The notes under the pieces are model-generated. The model was not told the origin of the DNA, searched no databases, and worked only from the letters and a program-made list of their open reading frames with translations. DNA of 64,000 nucleotides from UBA9619 sp964630665 (GTDB lineage Bacteria > Pseudomonadota > Gammaproteobacteria > Arenicellales > UBA868): assembly GCA_964630665.1 (NCBI GenBank), contig CAZVVN010000003.1, positions 1 through 64,000 of the forward strand. Direction: 5' to 3'. Positions 24,382-33,099 of this stretch are shown here, one piece after another. Positions within the stretch are counted from its first letter, which is position 1. Every line of letters begins with the position of its first letter. The position numbers and the translations under genes were made by a program.

Positions 24382-25692
24382 GTGGGGGCGCCTGGCGTGA
24401 CAGTGGCCGCTGAGCAAACCGGCGCGATGGCCTACCCACCGCAGCCACTGCCCGAGCAGTTCTGCAATCTGGGTCGACTGGTTGACTCGCTGGCTGCGAG
24501 GGATCTCGATGGTATTGTGGTCACTTCGCCGTACAACACCTTCTACCTGTCGGGCTTCAAGGGCATTGCCCACAAATCAGATGAGCCACGGCCTTACGCG
24601 GTCATCCTGTCGCGGCACCAGCCCGACCACCCGGTGCTGGTGGTGGCTGATTACTACGTCTCCAGCCTGCTCGACCAGCCCACCTGGATCAAAGATGTCC
24701 GCTCGTTCCGGGCTGTGATGCTGCCTCTGGATCTGCCGCCGGGGGAGTGTGATCTTGATCGCTTCCTGCCCCAGCCTGGTCTGAATATCGACTGGGTGAA
24801 GAACGCCCGCGGCCATTATGCCGATACTATTGGAGCGGCCTGCCGCCAGGCGCTGGCCGATCTGGGTTTGGCTTCGGGTCGGGTTGCCTTTGATGATCTG
24901 CGTTTCGGGCACTTGCTGGCAATGGACGGCGTGACGATCACCGACGGCTACGACCCGATGATGTATGCACGCTCTGTCAAGACGCCGGCAGAGATCGAGT
25001 TGCTCAGGCGATCCACTCGGCTGAACGAACAGGCGATCTGCGCCACTATTGGCCAATGGCAGCGCGGTATGACCTGGCGTGAGTTCAATCATGCCTACCA
25101 CAAGACCGTGATCGACCTCGGGGGTTTCGTCCGCGACCCCGGAGCCATGGTCTGGGGACATCCCTGCGGCGGGGACCGTGCTGTGACCCTGCAGACCGCA
25201 CTGGAGGACTTCGTCGTCGAGCCCGGCCTGCACATCATGTTCGATTGCCACGGTACCTTGGATCTTTACTGCTGGGATGGCGGCAAGACCTGGGTGGTCG
25301 ACGGAGAAGCGGCGGGGGATGCCCGGCGTTACGCCGAAGCCACGGCCGAGGCATCCGTTGCCGTACTCGAGGCCATGCGCCCGGGTGTCCGGATCAGCGA
25401 ACTGCAACGCATCGGCCGGTCTGTCTATTCAAAGGTCGGCGTGCCCGATGCTGATGCGGTGCTGATCTTCTTCCATGGTCTGGGCCTGAGTCATATGGAC
25501 CTGGAGCAGCACACGTCGGATGGCGAGCCCAATGTCGACTGGCGGCTCGAGGACAATATGGTGGTGCCGCTGCACATTCTCTACCCCGGAGACGAACATC
25601 ACCGTATCTGGCTTGAGGAGGTGATCCGGGTGACCCCCGACGGAGGTGAGGCACTGTTCGACTGGGGTCTGGATCCTCTGATCGCGACCTAG
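24382..25692 (+). CDS. M24 (pita-bread fold) family protein with altered metal site
   Basis: A 436-residue two-domain protein of the creatinase/aminopeptidase P family: a creatinase-N domain (about 25-190) and an M24 catalytic domain (about 200-430). Expected metal ligands are Asp288, Asp299, His365 (FFHGLGLSH) and Glu412/413. At the position of the usual Glu in the TIEPG-type motif this protein has His398 (VPLHILYPG). A true dinuclear peptidase site is therefore doubtful; creatinase-like or lyase chemistry on a small molecule is possible. GTG at 24382, directly after the MoaD-like stop, has GGAGG five bases upstream; ATG at 24427 is the alternative. Last gene of the molybdoenzyme operon. Confidence 0.83.
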   Translation: MGAPGVTVAAEQTGAMAYPPQPLPEQFCNLGRLVDSLAARDLDGIVVTSPYNTFYLSGFKGIAHKSDEPRPYAVILSRHQPDHPVLVVADYYVSSLLDQPTWIKDVRSFRAVMLPLDLPPGECDLDRFLPQPGLNIDWVKNARGHYADTIGAACRQALADLGLASGRVAFDDLRFGHLLAMDGVTITDGYDPMMYARSVKTPAEIELLRRSTRLNEQAICATIGQWQRGMTWREFNHAYHKTVIDLGGFVRDPGAMVWGHPCGGDRAVTLQTALEDFVVEPGLHIMFDCHGTLDLYCWDGGKTWVVDGEAAGDARRYAEATAEASVAVLEAMRPGVRISELQRIGRSVYSKVGVPDADAVLIFFHGLGLSHMDLEQHTSDGEPNVDWRLEDNMVVPLHILYPGDEHHRIWLEEVIRVTPDGGEALFDWGLDPLIAT

Positions 25693-25711
25693 GCGTACTT
25701 TTCTCTGTTCG

Positions 25712-25727
25712 AACCCTTCTCAGGGTT
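25712..25727. terminator. Weak hairpin between convergent genes
   Basis: AACCCT, loop TCTC, AGGGTT: a perfect 6-bp stem in the 51 bases between the converging M24 and TPP-enzyme genes. No U-run follows on either strand, so intrinsic termination would be weak; it may be a Rho-assisted bidirectional end. Confidence 0.3.
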
Positions 25728-25743
25728 GGGGCCTCGAGTGTTG

Positions 25744-27435
25744 TCAGCCAGGCCCGGGTTCGACCATCACCTCCAGCAGGGCAGGGCCGGGGCGGCCGAG
25801 CGCCTCGCTCAGGCTATCGGCGAACCGTCCGGGCTCGCTGATCTGTTCTCCCGGCATACCGAACGATCGGGCGAGACCCGCCATGTCGATAGGTGGCGTC
25901 TTGAAATCCATGCCGATATAGCGGTCATCACCATGAAACGCATAGAGGCGTTCTTTGAGGATCCGGTAACCTCGGTTGTTGAGAATGATGAAGGTGATCG
26001 GTACCGCCAGGTGGGCTGCGGTCCAGAGTGCCTGCGGGCTGTACAGCGCACTGCCGTCACCGATGACGGCCACGATACGGCGGGCAGGCTGGGCGAGTCC
26101 GATGCCGACCGCCGCGGCGATTCCCCAGCCGATGCCGCCGCTGACCATGCCGAAATAGCTGTGCCGGTCTTGCAGCGGCAGGTAATCCAGCAGGGTCTTG
26201 GCCGCGGTCAGGCCTTCGTCAACGACGATGGTATCTTCGGCGATGGTCTCGCTGATGGTCATCATCAGCCACTCCGGATCGATGGGTGTGCGCTCCGCCA
26301 TGGTTGCGGCCTTCGCTGCTCGAGTGTTGCGTCTGGCCGACCAGTTGTTCGCTTCGATGTCGGCAAGCGACCACTCGGTCCGAGCCGTTGGATTACTTTT
26401 TGCCCGTTTGCGGAGTAATGGCACCAGGGCCCTGAGGGTCTCGCCGACATCGTGCCGGATTGCAATCTCCGCCGGATAGTTCTTGCCCATCTCCCAGTCC
26501 CGCAAGCCGATCTGAATCACGCTGAGGTGCCCGGGCAGGGGATCGATCGAACTCCAGACCGACATCTGGAGAATGTCCGAGCCGACAGCGAGCATCAGAT
26601 CGTAGGGTTCAAGGGCATCGCGCACTTTCTGCTGATCCCGGGTGAGGCTGCCCATGAAGGCCGGATGCCGGGATCTGAAATGAGCACCGCTTGGCACGGT
26701 CTGCTGATAGACCGGTACCCCCAGTACTTCAGCGAGATCCGCGATCTCTGCCTGAGCATCGCTGGTCACCACTTCGGCACCAGCGACGATCACCGGGCAC
26801 TGGGCAGCGTAGATCCTCTGGACCAGCGTCTCGAGTGCGGCATCCGAAGGGCGGCCGACGCTGTCCACCCGGGTTGGCGTACCGAGAGAGATCTCGGCCT
26901 GCTGGTTCAGAATGTCACCCGGGAGGGACAAAAACACCGGCCCTGTAGGCGGCGTTGTCGCGATCTTGGCCGCCCGGTGAATCACCCGCGGCATATCCTC
27001 GAGCCGGCTGATCTCATGTGCCCATTTCACCACCGGGCGCGCCATCTCGATCATCGGTCCATACAGCAGCGGTTCGGTCAATCCGTGGCCCTGCTCCTGC
27101 TGGCCTGCGGTGATGATCAACGGTGAACCGGTCTGGTTGGCGTTGTAGATCGACCCGATCGCATTACCGAGACCCGGTGCGACGTGTACGTTGCAGGCGC
27201 TCAGGCGGCCCGAGGCGCGGGCAAAGCCGTCGGCCATGGCGACCACGATGGATTCCTGCAGTCCAAGCACGTAAGTCAGATCAGGGTGGTCGTTGAGCGC
27301 GTGCATGATTGCGAGCTCGGTGGTGCCCGGGTTGCCGAATATGTGAGTGACCCCTTCCTGTTCCAGCAGTGACAGAAAAAGATCGCGTCCGTGAGCGGTG
27401 GGCTTGTTGATGGGGTGTCTCCCGAGTGATGGCAC
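25744..27435 (-). CDS. Benzoylformate decarboxylase-like TPP enzyme
   Basis: A 563-residue thiamine-diphosphate enzyme with PYR, central and PP domains. GNPGTTEL at 34-41 is followed by GLQES, whose Glu61 activates the cofactor, and NVHVAPG, whose His84 matches the catalytic His70 of benzoylformate decarboxylase. Next come AGQQEQG and a VKWAHE segment, all aligning with that enzyme. The PP motif GDG...NN is near residues 452-481. Non-oxidative decarboxylation of an aryl- or alkyl-2-oxo acid is the best reading; acetolactate synthase is less likely. Start is GTG at 27435 without a strong ribosome site. Converges on the M24 gene and diverges from the aminotransferase at 27553. Confidence 0.83.
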   Translation of the reverse strand: MPSLGRHPINKPTAHGRDLFLSLLEQEGVTHIFGNPGTTELAIMHALNDHPDLTYVLGLQESIVVAMADGFARASGRLSACNVHVAPGLGNAIGSIYNANQTGSPLIITAGQQEQGHGLTEPLLYGPMIEMARPVVKWAHEISRLEDMPRVIHRAAKIATTPPTGPVFLSLPGDILNQQAEISLGTPTRVDSVGRPSDAALETLVQRIYAAQCPVIVAGAEVVTSDAQAEIADLAEVLGVPVYQQTVPSGAHFRSRHPAFMGSLTRDQQKVRDALEPYDLMLAVGSDILQMSVWSSIDPLPGHLSVIQIGLRDWEMGKNYPAEIAIRHDVGETLRALVPLLRKRAKSNPTARTEWSLADIEANNWSARRNTRAAKAATMAERTPIDPEWLMMTISETIAEDTIVVDEGLTAAKTLLDYLPLQDRHSYFGMVSGGIGWGIAAAVGIGLAQPARRIVAVIGDGSALYSPQALWTAAHLAVPITFIILNNRGYRILKERLYAFHGDDRYIGMDFKTPPIDMAGLARSFGMPGEQISEPGRFADSLSEALGRPGPALLEVMVEPGPG

Positions 27436-27552
27436 GTTGCCAGAGGAATACGATTAAAGTCTAATGGAATCGATACGGCGGGCAAAGAGTATTCCTGCCG
27501 GAGGGTTTGCGGGTATGATTACCTGCGATTCAAAGGATACCCAAGGTCAGAA

Positions 27553-28722
27553 ATGCTGAAGCTATCAGAGAAGATGAGCCGGCTTGGGACGGAGACCGCC
27601 TTCGAAGTTCTGGCGCGGGCCGAGGCGCTCGCCCGTGAAGGCCGCGATATCATCAACCTTGGCATTGGACAGCCAGATTTCAAGACACCGGAGCACGTGG
27701 TGGAGGCAGCGGTCAGGGCGTTGCACGACGGTCATCATGGCTACACACCGTCGCCGGGCATACTGCCCTTACGTGAGGCGGTTGCTCACGACCTGCTGAC
27801 CTGGCGCGGGGTTGAGGTCAGCCCGGAACGGGTCGTGGTGGTCCCCGGTGGCAAGGTGACGATGTTCTTCGCCATACTGATGTTCGGTGAGCCGGGTGCC
27901 GAGATCATGTACCCGAATCCGGGTTTTCCGATCTACGAGTCGGTGATCGAGTTCTCTGGAGCGACCGCGGTGCCCACCCCGCTGCTGGAAGAGCGTGACT
28001 TTTCGTTCGATGCGAATGCCGTACTCGAGCAGATCACGCCCAGGACCCGCCTGCTGATACTCAATTCACCGGCCAACCCGACCGGCGGTGCGGTACCGAA
28101 GGAGGAGATCGATCGGCTGGTTGCGGGACTCGCCGAGCACCCCCATGTGGCGGTACTGAGCGACGAGATCTATTCGCGGATCGCCTACGATGGGCGCACA
28201 CACGTCTCGCTGCTGGCCTATCCCGAACTGGCAGAGCGGCTCATTCTGCTCGACGGCTGGAGCAAGACCTATGCGATGACCGGCTGGCGGATGGGCTATG
28301 CGGTCTGGCCCAAGGCGCTGGTCGAAGGCGCCACCCGGCTGGCGGTGAACTGTCACTCCTGCGTCAATGCCGCAGCCCAGTACGCCGGTATCGCCGCTCT
28401 GGAGGGCCCCCAGGAGGCCGTCGACAGCATGGTCGGTGCGTTCGACGAACGCCGCCGTGTCATCGTCGACGGTCTGAACGCGATTGCCGGGTTCCGCTGT
28501 CGAATGCCCGGCGGTGCGTTCTATGCCTTCCCGAATATCACCGGTACCGGACTGGATGCCCGGGCACTGCAGGGGCGGTTGCTGGAAGAGGCTGGTGTCG
28601 CGACCGTCGCCGGAACCAGTTTCGGCCGTTTGGGGGAAGGCTTTATCCGCTTCTCCTACGCCAACAGCATCGACAACATCGAAGTTGCACTGGCCCGGAT
28701 CCAGGCGTTACTCGAGGGCTGA
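27553..28722 (+). CDS. Pyridoxal phosphate-dependent aminotransferase, class I/II
   Basis: A 389-residue fold-type I aminotransferase. The PLP lysine is Lys238 in DGWSKTYAMTGWRMGY; NSPANPTGG (171-179) and SDEIYSRIAYDG (203-214) bind the cofactor ring and phosphate. MLKLSEKMSRLGTETAFEVL is typical of aspartate/aromatic aminotransferase-like proteins in proteobacteria. It is transcribed away from the benzoylformate-decarboxylase-like gene, which suggests the 2-oxo acid it makes could feed the decarboxylase (an Ehrlich-type route). A promoter-like element for the next gene lies right after its stop. Confidence 0.88.
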   Translation: MLKLSEKMSRLGTETAFEVLARAEALAREGRDIINLGIGQPDFKTPEHVVEAAVRALHDGHHGYTPSPGILPLREAVAHDLLTWRGVEVSPERVVVVPGGKVTMFFAILMFGEPGAEIMYPNPGFPIYESVIEFSGATAVPTPLLEERDFSFDANAVLEQITPRTRLLILNSPANPTGGAVPKEEIDRLVAGLAEHPHVAVLSDEIYSRIAYDGRTHVSLLAYPELAERLILLDGWSKTYAMTGWRMGYAVWPKALVEGATRLAVNCHSCVNAAAQYAGIAALEGPQEAVDSMVGAFDERRRVIVDGLNAIAGFRCRMPGGAFYAFPNITGTGLDARALQGRLLEEAGVATVAGTSFGRLGEGFIRFSYANSIDNIEVALARIQALLEG

Positions 28723-28729
28723 GCGGCGC

Positions 28730-28759
28730 TTGAAACCATGGGCAAGCTGCGGATATAAG
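28730..28759 (+). promoter_or_regulatory. Sigma-70-like promoter upstream of the Zn-alcohol dehydrogenase
   Basis: TTGAAA at 28730-28735 and TATAAG at 28754-28759, with an 18-base spacer, in the 146-base gap before the dehydrogenase ATG. Predicted start of transcription is near 28766, leaving a leader of about 100 bases. Each hexamer has one mismatch to consensus. Confidence 0.4.
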
Positions 28760-28868
28760 TCACTGGGTTCCCAGCCGGGCAGGCAAGGAAAAGGTGTTGT
28801 AGAGGTCGTTGTCTGGCGATTCCATCTCGCCGATGGTTGACAGAGCACAACAGGCAGGAGGATGAATC

Positions 28869-29912
28869 ATGCAAGGTGTGGTATTTCTGGGTGATCGAAA
28901 GATCGAGTTCATGGAGTTCCCGGACCCTGAGCCGGGTCCGGACGAGGTGGTGCTCGAGATCAAGGCTTCGGGGATGTGCGGCAGCGATCTGAAGTTCTAT
29001 CGGGTGGTGGGCGGCGCCGCGGCACTTGGTCTTGGTGGTGACGGCAGCCCTGTGATCGCCGGTCACGAACCCTGTGGTGTGGTGGCCGAGATCGGCAGCG
29101 CGGTCGATGCCGGCCAGGTGCGGATCGGTGATCGGGTGATGGTGCATCATTACAAGGGTTGTGGGCACTGCAGCCACTGCGAGGATGGCTGGGGCCAGCT
29201 GTGCCGCGAGGGAGTCGTTGTCTATGGTGCGACGGGTCACGGCGCCCATGCGCGTTACATGAAAGCGCCGGCGAGCACCCTGGTGCCGTTACCGGATGCC
29301 CTGAGCTTCGCTGCCGGTGCTGCGATCTCCTGTGGTACCGGCACGGCCTACGGCGCGCTCGGTCGGCTGGGTCTTTCGGCCGGTGACACCATTGCGGTCT
29401 TTGGTCAGGGACCGGTCGGTCTCAGCGCGACCCAGCTGGCGGCCGCGATGGGCGCACGGGTGATTGCGCTCGATGTCAGTGCCGAACGCCTGGCGCGGGC
29501 GGATGCATTCGGTGCCGACGCGCTGATCGATCCGTCACAGGACGACCCAGTGGATCGCATTCGCGAGCTGACAGGCGGGCCGGGTGCCCACCTGTCACTG
29601 GACTGCAGTTCGTCGCCCGCGGCGCGCCTTGCCGCCGTGCAGTGTGTGCGGACCTGGGGCAAGGCCTGCTACGTTGGCGAAGGCGGTGAGGTCACGATGG
29701 ACGTCAGCAACGACATGATTCGCCGGCAGGTCACATTGATCGGTTCGTGGACCTTCTCGACCAGTGGCCAGGCGGACTGCGCACGTTTTATCGTTGACCA
29801 CGATATCGACGTTGACGCGCTGTTCACGGAGCGCTATTGCTTGGAACAGGCGCGCGATGCTTATGCGCTGTTCGATGGACAGCAGACCGGCAAGGGAGTG
29901 TTCGAGTTCTGA
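28869..29912 (+). CDS. Zinc-dependent alcohol dehydrogenase (MDR family)
   Basis: A 347-residue medium-chain dehydrogenase. Catalytic zinc ligands are Cys37 (MCGSDLK) and His66-Glu67 (GHEPCG); the structural zinc has all four cysteines 98, 101, 104 and 112 (GCGHCSHCEDGWGQLC). The cofactor motif is GQGPVG near residues 179-184. AGGAGG at 28856-28861 supports the ATG at 28869. The fold resembles threonine/sorbitol-dehydrogenase-type enzymes. Together with the upstream aminotransferase and divergent decarboxylase it could complete transamination, decarboxylation and aldehyde reduction, but this is inference. Confidence 0.88.
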   Translation: MQGVVFLGDRKIEFMEFPDPEPGPDEVVLEIKASGMCGSDLKFYRVVGGAAALGLGGDGSPVIAGHEPCGVVAEIGSAVDAGQVRIGDRVMVHHYKGCGHCSHCEDGWGQLCREGVVVYGATGHGAHARYMKAPASTLVPLPDALSFAAGAAISCGTGTAYGALGRLGLSAGDTIAVFGQGPVGLSATQLAAAMGARVIALDVSAERLARADAFGADALIDPSQDDPVDRIRELTGGPGAHLSLDCSSSPAARLAAVQCVRTWGKACYVGEGGEVTMDVSNDMIRRQVTLIGSWTFSTSGQADCARFIVDHDIDVDALFTERYCLEQARDAYALFDGQQTGKGVFEF

Positions 29913-29957
29913 GTCAGACTCCTGGTCGGTGCACCTCGGCGCGAGCGCAGTGCCAGA

Positions 29958-30764
29958 TCAGCGACCTTTGAAAACGGCTTTGCGTTTTTCCATGAACGCC
30001 CGGCGACCCTCGACGTAGTCCTCGCTGGTGAAACAGTCCTCGACCAGTTTTTCACACAAAGCCTGATCGAACCCGCCGGGTTTCACGACCTGGCCGACGA
30101 TCTGCTTGACCGATCGGATCGTCAGTGGCGCGTTGGCACCGATCGTCTGGCAGTAGTCGGTGACGGTATCTTCGAGCTCTTTGTCCGGAACCATGCGGTT
30201 GATCAGCCCGACGTTCAATGCTTCCGGTGCGGAAAGTTGCCGTGCCGTGAAGAAGATGTCCTTGGCGACGGACGGCCCGACCAGGTCGACCAGCTTGCGG
30301 ATGCCGCCGTGCCTGTAGCCGACGCTGAGCTTGGCTGCCGGAATACCGAACCGTGAGGCCTCGGTCGCCACCCGTAGGTCACAACTCACCGCAATGCCGG
30401 CGCCGCCGCCGATGCAGTAGCCACGAACCATCGCGATGGTGGGCTTGGGGCAGTGGTAGAGTCGCTCGGTGGCCGAGTCGGCAATGTCTTCGTAATGGCT
30501 GGTCGCCTCCTTGGTCGAGCGGACCGTTTCGAACTCGGAGATATCAGCCCCGGAGATAAATGCCTTCTCACCGGCACCCTTGAGCACGATGACCTTGATC
30601 TCCGGGTCGCGTTCGAAGCAATCCAGAATGGTTGGGATGGCCTCCCACATCTCCACTTTCACCGCATTATGTTTTTCGGGGTTATTGAAAATCATCCAGC
30701 CGACCCCCGAGTCCTTCTCGGCAAGCATATACGGTGTCGGTAGCTCGAACTGTTCTTTGGGCAT
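29958..30764 (-). CDS. Enoyl-CoA hydratase/isomerase family protein
   Basis: A 268-residue crotonase-fold protein. The oxyanion-hole segments are KAFISGADISEFE (68-80) and IGGGAGIAVSCDLR (118-131). The first catalytic Glu of hydratases is replaced by Ala143 (FGIPAAKLSVG) and the second position reads Asp169. This pattern defines a common proteobacterial subgroup whose reaction is not clear; thioester hydrolysis, isomerisation or decarboxylation are possible. Start ATG at 30764. Transcribed toward the Zn-dehydrogenase gene, with a 45-base gap between their stops. A second paralogue at 48717 keeps both Glu residues. Confidence 0.87.
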   Translation of the reverse strand: MPKEQFELPTPYMLAEKDSGVGWMIFNNPEKHNAVKVEMWEAIPTILDCFERDPEIKVIVLKGAGEKAFISGADISEFETVRSTKEATSHYEDIADSATERLYHCPKPTIAMVRGYCIGGGAGIAVSCDLRVATEASRFGIPAAKLSVGYRHGGIRKLVDLVGPSVAKDIFFTARQLSAPEALNVGLINRMVPDKELEDTVTDYCQTIGANAPLTIRSVKQIVGQVVKPGGFDQALCEKLVEDCFTSEDYVEGRRAFMEKRKAVFKGR

Positions 30765-30998
30765 GATCGTCCTCTTCAGTGACTGTCAGTGTACGGGCGC
30801 CGGTGTTTTCCGGCTTGAGATGGCTTGCCGGCCAGCGATGACGGGCCAGTCTTTGTTCCGCTGCAGTCTAGCATGCGCTGTCCGCAGTCATCCTCGACGG
30901 CCGGGAACGACGATGCTCAGCGGCACTGCTGCCTCAGCACGTGACTCCAGAAGATGCCAGAATACGCCAGCACAAACCCACCCGTCCGGAGAGACCCG

Positions 30999-32093
30999 TT
31001 GCAGATTTCACAGGTAGATGCGATACCCCTGAGCATTCCATTCACGCACGGCGGTCCGTCGATTGCCTGGGTGGGCAATGACTGGAAAGCGCTGGACGTC
31101 GTGCTGGTGCGGATCGAGACTGATGAAGGGCTGGTGGGCTGGGGAGAGGCCTTCAGTTACAACTGCCGGCGGGCAGTCACGGCGATGATCGAAGACGTGG
31201 CAGGGCCGCTGGTGCTCGGTAAGAACGTGCACGACCGGGCGGCACTGGTGCACGGTCTGCAGGTGCAGATGCACCTGTGGGGCCGTTACGGTGTCTCGAT
31301 GTTCGCGATATCGGGCATCGACATTGCGCTGTGGGATCTGGCTGGAAAAATCGCGGGCCAGCCACTGGGGCAGTTGCTGGGCGGTGGAAAAACGAAGCTG
31401 CCGGCCTACGCGAGTCTCTTGAAATACCAGGACCCGGAGGTGGTGGCCGAGCGCACGGGCCATGCACTGGAACAGGGCTATCGCTTGATCAAACTGCATG
31501 AGTCGACTGTACAACCGGTTCGCGCGGCGCGCGAGGCGGCCGGTGATGAGGTCGCGATCATGCTCGATGTGAACTGTGCCTGGTCGCCACTCGAGGCAGG
31601 TGCCATCGTGGCGCAGCTGGCCGAATACCGGCTGCACTGGCTGGAAGAACCGGTCTGGCCGCCGGAGAACTTCCAGTGTCTGGCCGAGTTGCGCGATGCT
31701 TACGGTGTGCCGACTGCATCCGGAGAGAACGCCTGTACGGCCTGGCAGTTTCAGTCGATGTTCGATTTCAATGCGGTCGATTACGCCCAGCCCAGCGTCA
31801 CCAAGGTCGGTGGGGTCAGTGAATTTCTCAAAGTAGCCGCAATCGCTGAGACCGGCAACGTGGCCATCGCACCGCATTCACCCTATTTCGGGCCCGGCTT
31901 TCTGGCCACCGCCCAGCTGATCTCGGCGATGCCCGGTGAAGTGCCTTTCGAGCGCTTCTACATGGACCTTGAAGGCAGTTTGTACGGGTCTGCCATCGAC
32001 CCCGTCGATGGTGAACTCGAGGTGCCGCAGGGCGCGGGGCTCGGGCTGGAACCCGACCCCGGGGTTATTCGCGACTTCCGGGTCAAAGCCTGA
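30999..32093 (+). CDS. Mandelate racemase/muconate lactonizing enzyme family protein (enolase superfamily)
   Basis: A 364-residue enolase-superfamily enzyme. Metal ligands are Asp190 (MLDVNCAW), Glu216 (WLEEPVW) and Glu243 (ASGENA). Acid/base candidates are Lys165 and His167 (LIKLHES) and His293 (IAPHSPYFG). The Asp that pairs with the His in mandelate racemase appears as Ser (AQPSVTKVGG). TTG at 30999 is preferred: it follows GGAGAG and gives the family-typical opening MQISQVDAIPLSIPF. An ATG at 30954 would add 15 residues. It is followed 39 bases later by a DHDPS-family gene, a pairing common for acid-sugar dehydratase plus 2-keto-3-deoxy-acid aldolase. Confidence 0.87.
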   Translation: MQISQVDAIPLSIPFTHGGPSIAWVGNDWKALDVVLVRIETDEGLVGWGEAFSYNCRRAVTAMIEDVAGPLVLGKNVHDRAALVHGLQVQMHLWGRYGVSMFAISGIDIALWDLAGKIAGQPLGQLLGGGKTKLPAYASLLKYQDPEVVAERTGHALEQGYRLIKLHESTVQPVRAAREAAGDEVAIMLDVNCAWSPLEAGAIVAQLAEYRLHWLEEPVWPPENFQCLAELRDAYGVPTASGENACTAWQFQSMFDFNAVDYAQPSVTKVGGVSEFLKVAAIAETGNVAIAPHSPYFGPGFLATAQLISAMPGEVPFERFYMDLEGSLYGSAIDPVDGELEVPQGAGLGLEPDPGVIRDFRVKA

Positions 32094-32132
32094 CGTCCCG
32101 CAGGGACTCACCCCCAATCGGAGATTCTGCCC

Positions 32133-33068
32133 ATGACCAGAACAAGGTTCAGTGGCGTACTGGTGCCCGTGATTACACCTTTTAACGACGACCTGTCGCC
32201 CAACGCTGGTGCCTTTGTCAGCCACTGCCGGTGGATGCTCGAGCAGGGTGTCGACGGGCTGGCGATCTTCGGCACCACCAGCGAGGCCAACTCGCTGACG
32301 GTCGCCGAACGCAAGATGCTGCTGGAGGCGTTGCTTGAAAACGGTCTGCCGGCAGATAAGTTGATGCCCGGTACCGGTGCCTGCTCGATCATGGACGCCG
32401 CAGGCTTGACCGCCCACGCAGTCAGCCGGGGGTGTGGCGGCGTGCTGATGCTGCCGCCGTTCTACTACAAAGCCGTGGACACCGACGGTCTGTTTGCCAG
32501 TTTCTCTGAAGTCATCGAGCGGGTCGCGGATCAGCGGCTGCACGTCTACCTCTACCACATTCCGCCCGTTGCTCAGGTGCCGATCGGTCTGGATTTGATC
32601 GAGCGGCTGGTGGAGCGTTATCCAGATACCGTGGTCGGCCTGAAAGACAGTTCCGGTGACTGGGCTAACACTCAGGCGATCCTGGACGGATTCCCGGGTT
32701 TTGCCACCTTTGCCGGTTCGGAGTCTTTTCTGCTTGATACCGTGCGCGGCGGCGGCGCCGGCTGCATCACCGCCAGCGGCAATGCCAACCCGGCCGGTAT
32801 ACGCAAGGTCTATTCGGCTTGGGCGGAAGGGTCGGGCAAGGCAGACGATTTACAGGCGCGTATCAGCCAGATCCGTAACACACTGCAGGGTTACCCGATG
32901 ATCCCGGCGCTCAAGGCCATGACCGCCAGGTTTACCGGCGATCACGACTGGGCTCTGACCCGGCCGCCGTTGACGGCGCTGCCGGATGATCAGGTGGCGT
33001 CACTGATGGCGGATCTTGAAGCCATCGGCTTTGACATCGCGACCAACGGTGATTGTGTGACCGCGTAA
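32133..33068 (+). CDS. Dihydrodipicolinate synthase/N-acetylneuraminate lyase family protein
   Basis: A 311-residue TIM-barrel class I aldolase. The Schiff-base lysine is Lys171 (GLKDSSGDW), and Tyr141 sits in YHIPP, the place of the usual YN-P motif. The pyruvate-binding loop reads GTTSEANSL (48-56) where DapA has GTTGE. These deviations and the genomic partner argue for a 2-keto-3-deoxy sugar-acid aldolase/dehydratase or similar, not lysine biosynthesis. Same transcript as the enolase-family gene upstream. Substrate not determined. Confidence 0.87.
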   Translation: MTRTRFSGVLVPVITPFNDDLSPNAGAFVSHCRWMLEQGVDGLAIFGTTSEANSLTVAERKMLLEALLENGLPADKLMPGTGACSIMDAAGLTAHAVSRGCGGVLMLPPFYYKAVDTDGLFASFSEVIERVADQRLHVYLYHIPPVAQVPIGLDLIERLVERYPDTVVGLKDSSGDWANTQAILDGFPGFATFAGSESFLLDTVRGGGAGCITASGNANPAGIRKVYSAWAEGSGKADDLQARISQIRNTLQGYPMIPALKAMTARFTGDHDWALTRPPLTALPDDQVASLMADLEAIGFDIATNGDCVTA

Positions 33069-33099
33069 AGCACCGGCCCGGTCCGGCACAGACGGGTGT

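Noticed and set aside
24382..25692. DMSP lyase DddP
   Set aside because: Same M24 superfamily, but I cannot match DddP-specific metal ligands, and one ligand position is His. No dmd/ddd or acrylate gene is nearby.
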